Origin: Erpobdella octoculata | Taxonomy: Eukaryota; Annelida; Clitellata; Hirudinida; Erpobdellidae | Direction of reading: 5' to 3' | Assembly (NCBI GenBank): GCA_963978895.1 | Contig: OZ022241.1 | Coordinates: 7,506,653-7,570,652 of the forward strand | Length of the DNA: 64,000 nucleotides | Shown: positions 48,673-58,955 of the stretch, in pieces | Numbering within the stretch: position 1 is the stretch's first letter | Layout of the letters: every line of letters starts with the position of its first letter | Program-made: the position numbers and the translations under genes | The notes under the pieces: generated by a model | The model's database searches: none | What the model was told of the DNA's origin: nothing | What the model saw: the letters and a program-made list of their open reading frames with translations, nothing else

Positions 48673-50706
48673 ATGAATACACCGATATCAATAGTGATGG
48701 AGAAAGGCTCATGGATTGATTCTGAAAATGAATCGCAGGGAGAGGAGTCGCCAGGAAGGCGTAAAATAAATTTTACAGGAGTATTAGATAGTGCGGACGC
48801 CAAAAGAATACAATACGAGAGAGATTTAGCGGAGAGGATAAGACAGGAGGAGCGTGAGGACCGCGAAGAGAAAGAAAGAGAGGAGCGTGAGGACCGCGAA
48901 GAAAAAGAAAGAGAGGATCGGAAGATGCATATAAGATTGGCCGAGATAGAGAACGCAAAGAATGTGGCGGAGATTAAAGGGTGGTTTTCAGTAGTAAATA
49001 ACGTCCGGGAAGAAACCCTTTTAACTCCCGAGGTAGTCATAAAGAACCTAAGCTTTACAAGAGTATTAGAAAGTGCGGACGCCGAAAGAATACAGTACGA
49101 GAGAGATTTAGCAGAGAGGATAAGACAAGAGGAGATAGAAGACCGCGAAGAGAAAGAAAGAGAGGATCGGAAAATGCATTTAAGATTAGCCGAGATAGAG
49201 AGCGCAAAGAATGTGAAGTTGGCGGAAATTAAAGGGTGGTTTGCAGTAGTAAATAACGTCCGGGAAGAAACCCTTTTAACTCCTAGCGTAGTCAAAAGAA
49301 TCCAAGCGTTGGAATCTTTCGAAATGATTACAGCTAGCGCTGCAACCATAGATATAGAAAAGGACGGCGGCACGTCGCCAACAGATGTTGAAATTGTAAG
49401 GCCAGACAATACGAACGAGACGATTCAGGACATTATGCCGGTACAAAGCGGCCCGGCCTCGGCGGATCCAACCCACTTCCGCCAGGAAACATTGGCAACA
49501 TTGGGTATGGACGATATCTTAGCCAAACAAGTTGAACAACTCGAGAAAGAAAAGAAAGAGAAAGAGGCAAAATTGCAAGCTCAAGAGAGGCAGGTTGATT
49601 ACTTCGAGGAGGCACAACGTATAGAAGAAATTCCTTTGCTGTTGGAAACATACGAGATAGATAAGGTAGCTAATAAGAGCTACTGGGAAGAAAATGAAAT
49701 CGAAAGGGTTAACAGAATAAAGAAAAAGAGACAACTGGTACTCTCGCGACAGAGCAGGCTTAAGAAAATTAAAGCTGATACTGAAGAGTTCTTAGCGAGA
49801 CGCAGAGAAAAATTTAAACCAGCACGCAAAGAAGAGCCAGTAAAAGAAGATAGCTGGAGAAGAAATGGAAGAGAAGAAAAAGATACAAGAAGAGTAGGCG
49901 AGGACAGGGCTTTCCATGACCAAAAAGACAAAAGAGGATTTAAAGATGAAGCGGACAGATGTGGTCCCAGTGTTGAGAGTGAGAACTGGGCACCTAGAAA
50001 AGAGAAAATCATATCAGATGAGAGAGGTCCCAAAGACGAGAGAAGCCTCCATAAGTTGAGACTCGTTCAAACGACGCGAGACATAAGAAGTATCATTGTT
50101 TATTTTAGTTATTTTCGAGGATTTATTCCACAATTTGCAGAGGTAGCTGGGGTCATCATCAACTTAATGCGGGGTGGAAAAAACCAAAAGGTAGAATGGC
50201 TGGACATACATGAAGAGGCGCTGAACAAGCTAAAAAGACTCCTAGTAGAATCCGTCACCCTCTACACAATTGACTACCAACGAGAGTTTGGTTTGGCTGT
50301 CGATGCAAGCGCGGGAGGCGTTGGATGCTGCCTCTTCCAGTGGAACGCGAACCGAGAGGAACAACCCATCGCCTTTGCCAGTGCTAAACTCAGTGACACA
50401 CAACAAAGATGGGCAACCATCGAAAGAGAAGCCTATGCTGTGGTGTGGGCTCTCCAAAAGTTCAAAGGGTGGTTGCTGCTTTCACAGGTCACGGTCTTCT
50501 CCGACCATAATCCCCTTACGTTTCTAACGGAAGTATCGACAAAAAGTTCAAAACTTACAAGATGGGCCCTTGCACTTCAAGAGTTTGATCTTCAGTTCAA
50601 GTACCGGGCGGGACGAACCAACATTCCTGCCGATTTCATGTCACGGTCCATAGAAGACGACGGCGCTGAGGTTCCCTCCACAACGATCAAGAAAACTATA
50701 CAATAA
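48673..50706 (+). CDS. gag/RNase H fusion protein of LTR element
   Basis: One 677-codon frame. Residues about 1-220 are charged coiled coil containing a tandem duplication of roughly 90 residues (both copies have IQYERDLAERIRQEE, then KMHIRLAEIE/KMHLRLAEIE, then VVNNVREETLLTP). Residues about 220-460 stay highly charged. From about 470 comes the reverse-transcriptase connection (YFRGFIPQFAEVAG) and a full RNase H domain (FGLAVDASAGGVGCCLFQ, ATIEREAYAVVWAL, FSDHNPLTFL) ending IPADFMSR. No zinc knuckle, protease, RT palm or integrase is present, so the element cannot move by itself. Confidence 0.9.
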   Translation: MNTPISIVMEKGSWIDSENESQGEESPGRRKINFTGVLDSADAKRIQYERDLAERIRQEEREDREEKEREEREDREEKEREDRKMHIRLAEIENAKNVAEIKGWFSVVNNVREETLLTPEVVIKNLSFTRVLESADAERIQYERDLAERIRQEEIEDREEKEREDRKMHLRLAEIESAKNVKLAEIKGWFAVVNNVREETLLTPSVVKRIQALESFEMITASAATIDIEKDGGTSPTDVEIVRPDNTNETIQDIMPVQSGPASADPTHFRQETLATLGMDDILAKQVEQLEKEKKEKEAKLQAQERQVDYFEEAQRIEEIPLLLETYEIDKVANKSYWEENEIERVNRIKKKRQLVLSRQSRLKKIKADTEEFLARRREKFKPARKEEPVKEDSWRRNGREEKDTRRVGEDRAFHDQKDKRGFKDEADRCGPSVESENWAPRKEKIISDERGPKDERSLHKLRLVQTTRDIRSIIVYFSYFRGFIPQFAEVAGVIINLMRGGKNQKVEWLDIHEEALNKLKRLLVESVTLYTIDYQREFGLAVDASAGGVGCCLFQWNANREEQPIAFASAKLSDTQQRWATIEREAYAVVWALQKFKGWLLLSQVTVFSDHNPLTFLTEVSTKSSKLTRWALALQEFDLQFKYRAGRTNIPADFMSRSIEDDGAEVPSTTIKKTIQ

Positions 50707-50765
50707 TGTAACGTGAGTTACGGGTGTTGATAACATTGCATTCCACCCTTAACTACACTCTTTTT

Positions 50766-50776
50766 GGGTAGGGAGG
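50766..50776 (+). other. polypurine tract
   Basis: GGGTAGGGAGG directly before the 3' LTR, in the expected place for plus-strand priming. Confidence 0.65.
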
Positions 50777-51197
50777 TGTAACGGTTGTTACTAATTTTTA
50801 CTAATTCGTAAATAATTATTTTTATTTTTTTTATTATTTATTTTTTTATCTGGGGTGTTAAATTAAATATCTATTATTTTATCTTTTATTTCTATGTTAT
50901 GTGACGATATGACGGATTTGTTTTTAAAAGATTATGATATTAGCTGTGTGCTTCGTGCTTTGCTTCGTGCTAATAAATTGTAGCTGTGTGCTTCGTGCTT
51001 TGCTTTGTGCTATTAAATTATTGTTTCGTGCTTCGTGCCTGACTTCGTGCTAAGTTGTTGATTTGATTTCTCTGTGTGTTGTACCTTGGGAGCTGATAAA
51101 GTTTGTGGGTACCTCAGAACTTGTGGTGTCTAAATAAATAAGAACCTGAACGCCGGCTCCTGTTGAAGATTTTCCTCATCGGACAACCGACGTTACA
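50777..51197 (+). repeat. 3' LTR
   Basis: 421 bp, followed by the second copy of the 5-bp target sequence ATGGA, after which the host coding frame (ATHDGLGFM-like, read ITHDGLGFM) resumes. Confidence 0.93.
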
Positions 51198-52098
51198 ATG
51201 GATATCACACATGATGGACTGGGCTTCATGCTGGTATTTGGAAATTTGTCTTGGGTTCCATTTCTTTATACTTTGCAAGCAAGATTTTTGTTGGAACATC
51301 CAGAGGTTCAATGGTCTATGCCTTTTCTTGTTTTGTTTTTCGTATTAAATGGTTAGATATAATATTGGTATTTGTAAAATAATACTTTTGAGATCATTCA
51401 AATATACAATTTATTTTCTTAATAAGCTGTTATAAGCTTTCAAAATGAATGTCTGGTTGTGTGACTCATAAAGATGTTTTATAAATAATAAACAGAATAT
51501 AGAGGCTTTATACCGCATTTTATAATTCCATAAACTTTATAACATAAAATAAATTATTTCTTGCTACAGGGCTCGGTTTTGTAATATTCAGATTATCAAA
51601 CTCACAGAAGAATAAATTCAGGAAAAATCCAGACCACCCTTGTTTAAAAGGTTTAATTTCATAATGAAATTAAATTAGTATACTACCTTATAAATTCATT
51701 ATTAATGAATTCTATTCATATACTATATTTGTATGCAGAGAACATGCACATTATTATTATTTATTTTTAGTAGAGGTGCATCAGACCTTTAGCCCGTAAT
51801 CTGGATTGGCCATTTCACAATCGGCCGATTCATTGTGTTTTAATTCGTGCGAAATGCAGATGCATTCAGTCAATATATGAGTTTTGCTTTTTAAAGCAGT
51901 CTACATTTTTCTTTTAGATGTTAAAACCTTGCAAACAGCATCAGGAAAAAAGTTATTAATCAGTAGTTGGTGGGGTATGTCTAGACATCCTAATTATATG
52001 GGTGACTTAACCATGTCTCTTTCATGGTCTCTTGTCACAGGTTGGAATCTTTCTTCACATAAAAATTAACTTTGATACACTAACAGTAACTTTATAAT

Positions 52099-52316
52099 CA
52101 GTGGCACAGCGTAGGTTAGGCAGTTTGTTCCGAGCAAAGATTTTGAGGAGACGCAAACACGTTTTTGAAGGTAGTAAATTAAAAAAAGGTTGATTAGACT
52201 TTACCCCATAAACTTTTTTATGAAAAAAAACTTGATCAGGTTTTACACCTTCATTCAGACGTTTTTGGATTGGAGGTTATCGCACTTCGTGGCTGAAAGA
52301 CTGGCTGCGCCACTGA
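52099..52316. mobile_element. hAT-like miniature element in sterol-reductase intron
   Basis: Ends CAGTGGCACAGCGTAGG and GGCTGCGCCACTG form an inverted repeat of the CAGTGGC(G/A)CAGC type. Flanking 8-mers do not match clearly. It lies in the last intron. Confidence 0.55.
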
Positions 52317-52826
52317 TTAAAATATATTTTTAGATAATTAAAACTAGAGAAGCTTTATACATAGTAAACAGGATATAGACGCTTTATATCAAGAGATAAA
52401 AGATGACCTTTTGACATCTTTGCTGAGTTCTTGAGATTGGAAAGCATCACTCAAATAAAAATTAATTTTCTGATATATTTTTTCATAATTGTATGTATTA
52501 AAACTGCTCTAGATTGTGTTTGCATAATTGCTTATTTATTACAGGTTTCCAGCATATCATACCTTACTTTTATCCTTTGTATTTCCTATCTCTACTCATT
52601 CATAGAGCAAAAAGAGATGACAAACACTGCAGACAGAAATATGGAGCCGACTGGGATAAATACTGCAAGCTTGTGCCGTACAGAATTTTTCCGTACATTT
52701 ATTGAATTTTTGAAAAGAAAAAAATGTTTATTTAAATGTTTTTAAATTTTTTTTTATTAAAGAAATATTTGTTACAAAATTCCAATCTTAACAACAAAAA
52801 TAAAAAAAGTGAATAGATAATAGCAG

Positions 52827-54336
52827 CTATTTAACAGTTCTGGAAACTTTGTTGATACAATCCGATCGAGATTTCAGATTTATCTTAATGCCCTGTTTTG
52901 TAGTCACGTTGGATTGTTTGTCAGTGGTGTCTCTTTTTTCCTCTCTGTTAGATTCACTTTTCTTTTTAATGTTGGCGTTTGTTTGCCCCGTCACGTCAGC
53001 TTTTGAGTGCACCTTTAATCTTTTGTTAGATGATACTGAATTTGCCAACGTGTTGTATAAGAATCTTTTATTTACTTTCAAAGATGGTTTTCTCCTGAAT
53101 AAAATTCAAAAGTCCAAAATAATTTCAGGAAAAAAGTAATATAGAGGCTATTTTAAAATAGGAAAGTTAACCAAATTATTGAACTTACCATCCTTCAGGA
53201 CCTAACTTTTCAGCACGTTCTTTTCCTAATTTAGCCTCCATCAAAAGTTCTTCCATTGCTTTTCTGGGTATAAAAATGTTAATAACAGTAACTTTTGCAT
53301 TAAAAAAATGTTTATGTTGGCATGAAATAATCTATAATTAGTCAAATAAAAGAATTTACCTTACACATCTCAGTATTAAATGAAACTAAATTTGAATTCA
53401 AATGATGAAATCTTAATGTTCTTCTTGTTATCGTAAAAAAGCTCATTGGTAGAGACATTGTCATTTCACTACATAACATTTAGGGATATCAAGAGTTCGA
53501 CTTTTTGACTTTTTCAGGTTTGGGTTCTTGAATTTTTTAGTTCGGGTTTTCATTTTTACAAAAACGAGGTTCAGGTTTTTGATTGTAAAAATATCAGGCT
53601 AAGGTTTCAAAATGAAAAACATTCATGTTTGGATCGAGTATGGGTAGTGCCATTTTCATAGTTTTGGAAATGTGCCTGAGTGATCTTAGTGTTAATATAC
53701 ATTTCATCATTGGCTAAACAGATTTAGTTTAATATTTGAGAAATTGTGCATTAAAATAATAACATAACTAACTACAGAATATACATAATTGTGTATATAT
53801 ATATACTATATACAAATATGTAATATATTATTTTAAAAAGTTACTTTGGAAAAACAATAATGTGCAATTATGTCCTTTTGATAGGAAAATGCAACTGACA
53901 GTATAATATATGTATATATATATATATATATATATAATTATTTATCAAAGCATGAATTTCCGCCTTTGACCTCACTGAAAAACAACAGGTTGGCAAGCGG
54001 GAACGGCAAAACAAGCGGAAACAGGAGAGTAAACGGGAACGGGAGAGCAAGGGGGGACGAGAGAGCAAATGAGAATGGGAGAGCAAGCGGGGTAGAAAAC
54101 AGGAGCAAAAGAGAAGAACGATAGAAAAACTTTCAAAAACTCCGGGCATTGTACACTCGATTGCTCTTCGAGACTGATTTTTTTAAATTGTCATAATTAG
54201 ACATAATTTTGTACATTAAACTTGTACTTGTAATAATAAAACCAAAATAATTTAAAAGGCAAAACAACATTTGCTGGGTCAGCTAGTATATATTATTTAA
54301 TTTTCAAAATTACCTTTGTAGTTCTTTATCGTCCAT
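52827..54336 (-). CDS. POLR1D isoform-2-like small basic protein
   Basis: Three exons on the minus strand: 54314-54336 (MDDKELQ), 53189-53263 and 52827-53094. The junction codons AG|A and TG|G rebuild arginine and tryptophan. The joined start KAMEELLMEAKLGKERAEK, then GPEGW and NKRFLYNTLANS, matches the second product of the human POLR1D locus (isoform 2), which is unrelated to the RPAC2 polymerase subunit fold. The remaining C-terminal half is lysine/serine-rich and disordered. Function of this protein is poorly defined in the family. It is divergent to XRCC3, with start codons about 370 bp apart. A Helitron-like remnant fills its first intron. Confidence 0.8.
53985..54286 (+). mobile_element. 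Helitron-like fragments in the POLR1D-like intron
   Basis: 53985-54160 carries GGGAACGGGAGAGCAAG-like units and ends CTCCGGGCATTG, a decayed minisatellite-family end. 54170-54286 ends in a second family terminus, GGCAAAACAACATTTGCTGG then GTCAGCTAG and T. GCAAA/TTTGC can form the terminal hairpin. The same terminus in reverse is at 61016. Confidence 0.55.
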
Positions 54337-54709
54337 CTTTTTTCAGATAAAGCAGCTTTTTGTAAGTTTTGTAAAAGTCTGCTCTACGATGGTTATTTCA
54401 AAGATGACTTGTTTATTTACGAGAAATAGCATAGATAAGAAATTAAAAAATAGTGTTAAATAATAACTACTGTTAAAAAAATTATAGAATTGTGTTTATT
54501 GTTGTGTTATTATAATTTATAAAACAAATTTAGACAAATTATTTTAATTACAATTAGCACAAACTACTATGACCATAGATATCTATGACTATGACAAACT
54601 ATGTTTCCTTCACTTTTAAAAATAAAGTTCTGAATCCGCGGCTGGTTTAACCAGCGGACTGCGATTCCAGATTTCGTCTTATGCCTTATGCGCTTTTCCA
54701 TATTGTAAA
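54337..54709. promoter_or_regulatory. shared divergent promoter region
   Basis: About 370 bp between the start codons of the POLR1D-like gene (minus) and XRCC3 (plus), including both 5' untranslated regions, without a recognisable repeat. Arrangement suggests a bidirectional promoter. No TATA box or defined factor site is assigned. Confidence 0.5.
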
Positions 54710-57700
54710 ATGGAAGGAAATGATGATAGTTTAATCAATTTAGATATCAATCCTCGAATTGTGGCAGCTCTGCATAAAGGTAAGAAAAGGTAGAACGAAA
54801 ACTCTATTTATATTTACTCACTTCTACTACTTACTACTCAACTACTCTGCTCAGTCTACTCTACTGACTCTTCCTACTACTGTAGTACTGTAGTCCTGTT
54901 GTCTATTCAGTGATATTCCAGTTCGGATGTCTTAGTTCGATTTTGAGTTAAAGTTATTAAATTCCCAATTTTTCAGTTCCAGATATAGTTTTCCTGAATT
55001 GACATGCACAAACACAAGATAATAACTATACCTCATAAAAGACCATACCTTATCTCACGCATTATACATAATTATTATTATTATTATTAAACAATTGATA
55101 ACACAACATATGTCAATCAATATAATAATAATAGATGTATATTTGAATTTTAAATTAAATTTATTTCAATTGTTCATGTTTATTTAATCATAATTTCAAA
55201 TAATCATTCCTGGAAAAGGTGCTCTATAAATTATCAAACATTTACATTTAAATCAAAGAAATTTATTGAAAAGAACTAGAGCCAACCATATTTTTGAGCA
55301 GAATGGTTATATCATAACTAGATCAAATTTTTTTTGCACCTTTTTTCTTTAAATTTGCATCATTGTAGGTCTGCTTAGCCGTTCTTCATACATTGTGCTC
55401 TTAAGAAAGCTTTTTAAGCATTTAAGACAATTGAATGGTACGTTCTGATAGTTGCACATTATAAGTGCATCCAGATAGGGTGTGTATATACCTTGTTGAT
55501 AATACGTTTTTGGATCATTAGTTTCATAGTTTTACCTTTTTAATTTTTCATAATTATTTGTTGGCCAATATTCCTTAATTTTGGAGGGGGAAATTGCCCC
55601 TAAGGTCCCCCTTAGTTGCTCCGCTGATAATAACTCCTACCCATTTAAATCAGAAACAGTAAATTAAGACCCAGTTGTTTTCAAGTCGAACCTGTTTATT
55701 GAAATGACTAAAATCAGAAATTTTAGAGTTGTTAATGCAACATTTAAATGAGCATGAACATTTATAATGTTTGACCAGTAGAACAAATGAATCAAAAAAC
55801 GGGTTGTGTTATCTTTAACTGATTCATTGAAATGACCAAAATCATAAAATATCCTAGTTAGCACAAGAAGGTAATAGACACATTAAAGTTCAAAGAGTCA
55901 TAGGCAATCACAAAACTAGTAATAACACACCTCAAAATTTTCAAAATAATACATTTTTTTTGAAAAATTCAGTTGTTCATTGTCATTGAGTATTGCACCC
56001 TAAAATTTTTGTTTTTTTTAGCAAAGCTTAAGAGTATTGCTCATATACTCACTCTTTCCGTTGGAGATTTGATGCGTCTCACTAGGCTTTCATTAAATGA
56101 TATTGGGCAGTTGCATCACATCTCTGCACATTCTGTACAGTTACTGCCACCGGTTTCTGGTAAGTATATTTTGTCACATTAAATTCATCATTATCAAATG
56201 AAATAATTAAAAATATATTTGTTAGCACTTCATATCCTGAAAAATCAATGTGTTCCTGAAATACGCAGACATATTTTATCATCTGGATGCCAAGTTATAG
56301 ATGAACTTCTGAAAGGTTAGTTAGCATTAATTAATCAAAATCAGGTAATTTCTTAGGTTCGTGAGCTGAGGATAATGTGATCTGATTCCTGGTGTACAAT
56401 TAGGTTAGATTTTGTACTCATCGTTACATTGGTAGACAGCACTGTCTATTTAATGTTTCTTAGAATTTCAGAATTTTTGAAGATTACATTCAATATGACT
56501 TAATTCTATTTTGTATTTTTTACCTTCTTCCAGTGGCATCACTAGAGGGGTGCAAGGACTGCACTGGGTCACACAACATCACATCAAAATGCAAAATATT
56601 ACTGTCTTTGATTCTATGTCACAATACTTATGCATTGTTTAGCTTAACAACAAAAATTCATCAACTTTTTTTATGAAGAACAGTTGAATAGCATTTACTC
56701 CCTGCCCCCCCCCCCCCGGTTTTTTTTCTATGAAAAGTTCACCAGGAGTCACCATATTTGGTAACACCAGACACAAACCTTTGTGATGCCACTCCCCTCT
56801 TCTATTTGACTTAACTTTAACGATTTGAATTGCCTGAGACAGTGTGATGGTGCTAGAATTGCAATGCTTTAGAAGCTTGTTCTGTGGCCTAGAAGTCTAA
56901 CTATTGACTAATGCCATATCAAATATTGTCAAATTTTTATTTAATTTTTCATTTATTTAGATGCAGTAATAATAGTAACAATAATTACAAGTAAGAGTTA
57001 ATTTAAAAAATTAAAACCATGTTTTTAAGATAGCTAAAAAATTTCATAGCCAGATTGTATCATACAAATAACCTGGTGAAAAGTAAACAAAAAGATGGTT
57101 GTAGTTTCTATGACGATGAAAGTTTTTGTCATCATTATCATATGCTTCTTTAATTTGTTTTTAATAATTTTTGCCTTTTAAATTTTTCCAAACTTCAAAA
57201 ATTCCGCGGCCATCCGGACAAGTAAAAATTAATAAAAGCATATAATTAAAATGGTGTAGAAAGACTTTAAATGTTTTCATATAATTTTTTTATAAATTAA
57301 ATTGTTGTATCACTATTAATAAGTATATAGCTTTAAAATTATGAGTCATTGTGAAAATAATTGTGATTTATCAGGTGGATTAAGGTCAGGAATGCTCACA
57401 GAGATATCAGGGGAGAGTGCAGCCGGAAAAACTCAATTTTGCCTGCAGTTGTGCTTGACAGTTCAGCTTCCTTTGCAGTGGGGAGGACTACATGGAAGTT
57501 TGTGCAAGTATTAGTTACTTGAATAAAAGAATAGATTTTATGATCCATACTCATCTGAGAAAACTGAATTAAAAATAAATTCTTAGACGAATATATGTTT
57601 TGCATGTCTAACAAGAAAATAATTCGTTGTACATAAAGTCAATCGAGTTACATCAAACTGAAACTCAATACTTTACTACTCTACTGAATTCTAGCTCTAA

Positions 57701-58626
57701 CAATTATTTGCTGTCTCTATTTATTTGCTGATTATCTTTGATTTTCCTTTTTCAGAGGCAGTGTATATTAGCACAGAAGACGTTTTTCCTGTCAAGCGTT
57801 TAGTGGATATGGCTAACAAGTTGAAAAAAAGATTTAAAGAATGTAAAGATACAAAATTTACAGACAATGTTACTCTAGGACATGTAGTAGATTTTGTGAG
57901 TTGATTAACAAATGTTCCTTAATGAAGAATATTTCATTATTATTAATTTTATTACTTTTCTTTATTCTTACTTTAGGTTTATATTTGTCGGCATGCACTA
58001 TCTATAATTATCCTAGTATATCCTCTAATATGTTTATTTCAAGGAACATCTACAACGTTTTCTTTCAAATGAAATTCATGGCTTATTGTCAGACGGGAAG
58101 GTGAAACTGTTGGTTGTTGACTCTGTTGCCGCTGTCATGAGGGGTGAACAACATGGAAATGATTCATTTCTTGCTAGATCAAAAAACCTTTCAATTATTA
58201 GTGGACTTCTGTACAACATTTGTGCAAAATACAACATTCATGTCATATTAATAAACCAAGTATAAGTTACCTTTTATTTTTATTTATATCCATCTGATTG
58301 AATTTTCTTTTTAAATTTTTCAGGTTGTCGATGATTTCGGAGATGCTCTCATGCCTGCATATTCATCTGTTTTTGGTCACACAAGCAGAAAACTGCCGGC
58401 TCTAGGCTTGTCATGGGCCACGATGATGACCGTCAGACTAGCTTTATCTAGAACAAGTAAATACGTCAGGATTCCTTGTAGTCAAGACAAGTGTGACAAA
58501 CCAGGTACTCAGGGAGAATACCTAAAAACCAATGTTCGGGTCATGGAGGTTCTCTCTGCTCCTCATTTATCAAATAGTTTTTGTTCGTTTGTCGTGGATG
58601 GCGATGGTGTGAAAGGCCTGAGATGA
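54710..58626 (+). CDS. XRCC3: XRCC3, RAD51 paralogue
   Basis: XRCC3 pairs with RAD51C in homologous recombination repair in the nucleus. Seven coding exons join in phase: 54710-54779, 56022-56159, 56226-56315, 57375-57497, 57756-57895, 58044-58259 and 58324-58626. The N-terminus LDINPRIVAALHK joined to AKLKSIAHILTLS is the XRCC3-type helix-hairpin region and separates it from RAD51, RAD51B and XRCC2. Walker A is GESAAGKT (exon at 57375) and Walker B LLVVDSVAAV (exon at 58044). VYISTEDVFP, LPALGLSWA and VLSAPHLSNSFCSF follow in family order. The fourth-to-fifth exon join (GGLHGK-AVYIS) is the least certain. Length is normal for the family. Confidence 0.94.
56533..56789. mobile_element. inverted-repeat miniature element in XRCC3 intron 3
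   Basis: CAGTGGCATCAC at the left and GTGATGCCACT at the right, with a C-run at 56707-56718 inside. hAT-like ends. Flanks CCTTCTTC and CCCCTCTT only loosely match as a target duplication. Confidence 0.6.
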
Positions 58627-58767
58627 TTTAATGTTAAAGTGTGATTTTTTTTTTATTATTTATTACGTTTATTTGTGTTTTTCTCTTATGAATAGTCCAA
58701 GACTTTATCTTTAATAAGAATCTGTTATTATGGGGCCAGGGATGTACCAAGAAAGGAAAGGTAAAGG

Positions 58768-58955
58768 TCGTGACATTAGGGTGCCACTTCGTGAAATACA
58801 CCTGAGTAGACCCGGGAACAGTTCGCGCATGTCGGAGTACACTGGCGTGCTACAAGTGGGATCACGTTTCTATCTGACCCGGACGTGCCAGAAATCGGGA
58901 TGTGCCAAACCATATTACCCAGGTCGTGAAGCGTATTGATTTATTGACCAAGTGT
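58768..58955 (-). mobile_element. SINE copy 3, 3' part only
   Basis: On the minus strand it shares the 3' end (GAAGTGGCACCCTAATGTC) and about 170 bases with the body of the copy at 35505-35822. The tRNA-like head is missing, as expected of 5' truncation. Confidence 0.7.

Larger units (their letters stand above)
48062..51197 (+). mobile_element. complete but internally deleted Gypsy-type LTR retroelement
   Basis: LTRs at 48062-48482 and 50777-51197 (421 bp each) start TGTAACGG and end CGTTACA, and I see no difference between them. The 5-bp target ATGGA is duplicated at 48057-48061 and 51198-51202. A primer site (48487-48504) and a purine tract (50766-50776) are in place. The single open frame keeps gag-like and RNase H parts, while protease, most of reverse transcriptase and integrase are gone. 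Identical LTRs imply very recent insertion, with proteins supplied in trans. Confidence 0.93.
46987..52705 (+). pseudogene. TM7SF2: delta14-sterol reductase (TM7SF2/LBR family), disrupted by LTR element and frameshift
   Basis: Members reduce the C14-C15 double bond of sterol intermediates in the endoplasmic reticulum or inner nuclear membrane using NADPH. Exons: 46987-47114 (MKKSESEMEFGGSSGAL), 47170-47342, 47399-47620, 47687-47907 (DFFLGRELNPRL, ELRPGLIGW, DALWHE), 48039-48061 plus 51203-51351 (LLTSMD...ITHDGLGFML), 51570-51650 (SQKNKFRKNP), 51918-52040 (SSWWGMSRHPNYMGDL) and 52545-52705, ending YRIFPYIY. The multipass membrane part is complete, and no Tudor domain was seen upstream. Two lesions break it here. 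The exon starting 48039 is split by a 3.1-kb LTR element. Exon 47170-47342 enters in one frame and must leave in another, implying one base missing near the T-run at 47219-47223. The ATG at 46989 is the likely start unless upstream exons exist. Either lesion could be allele-specific, and the frameshift could be an assembly error. Confidence 0.9.
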
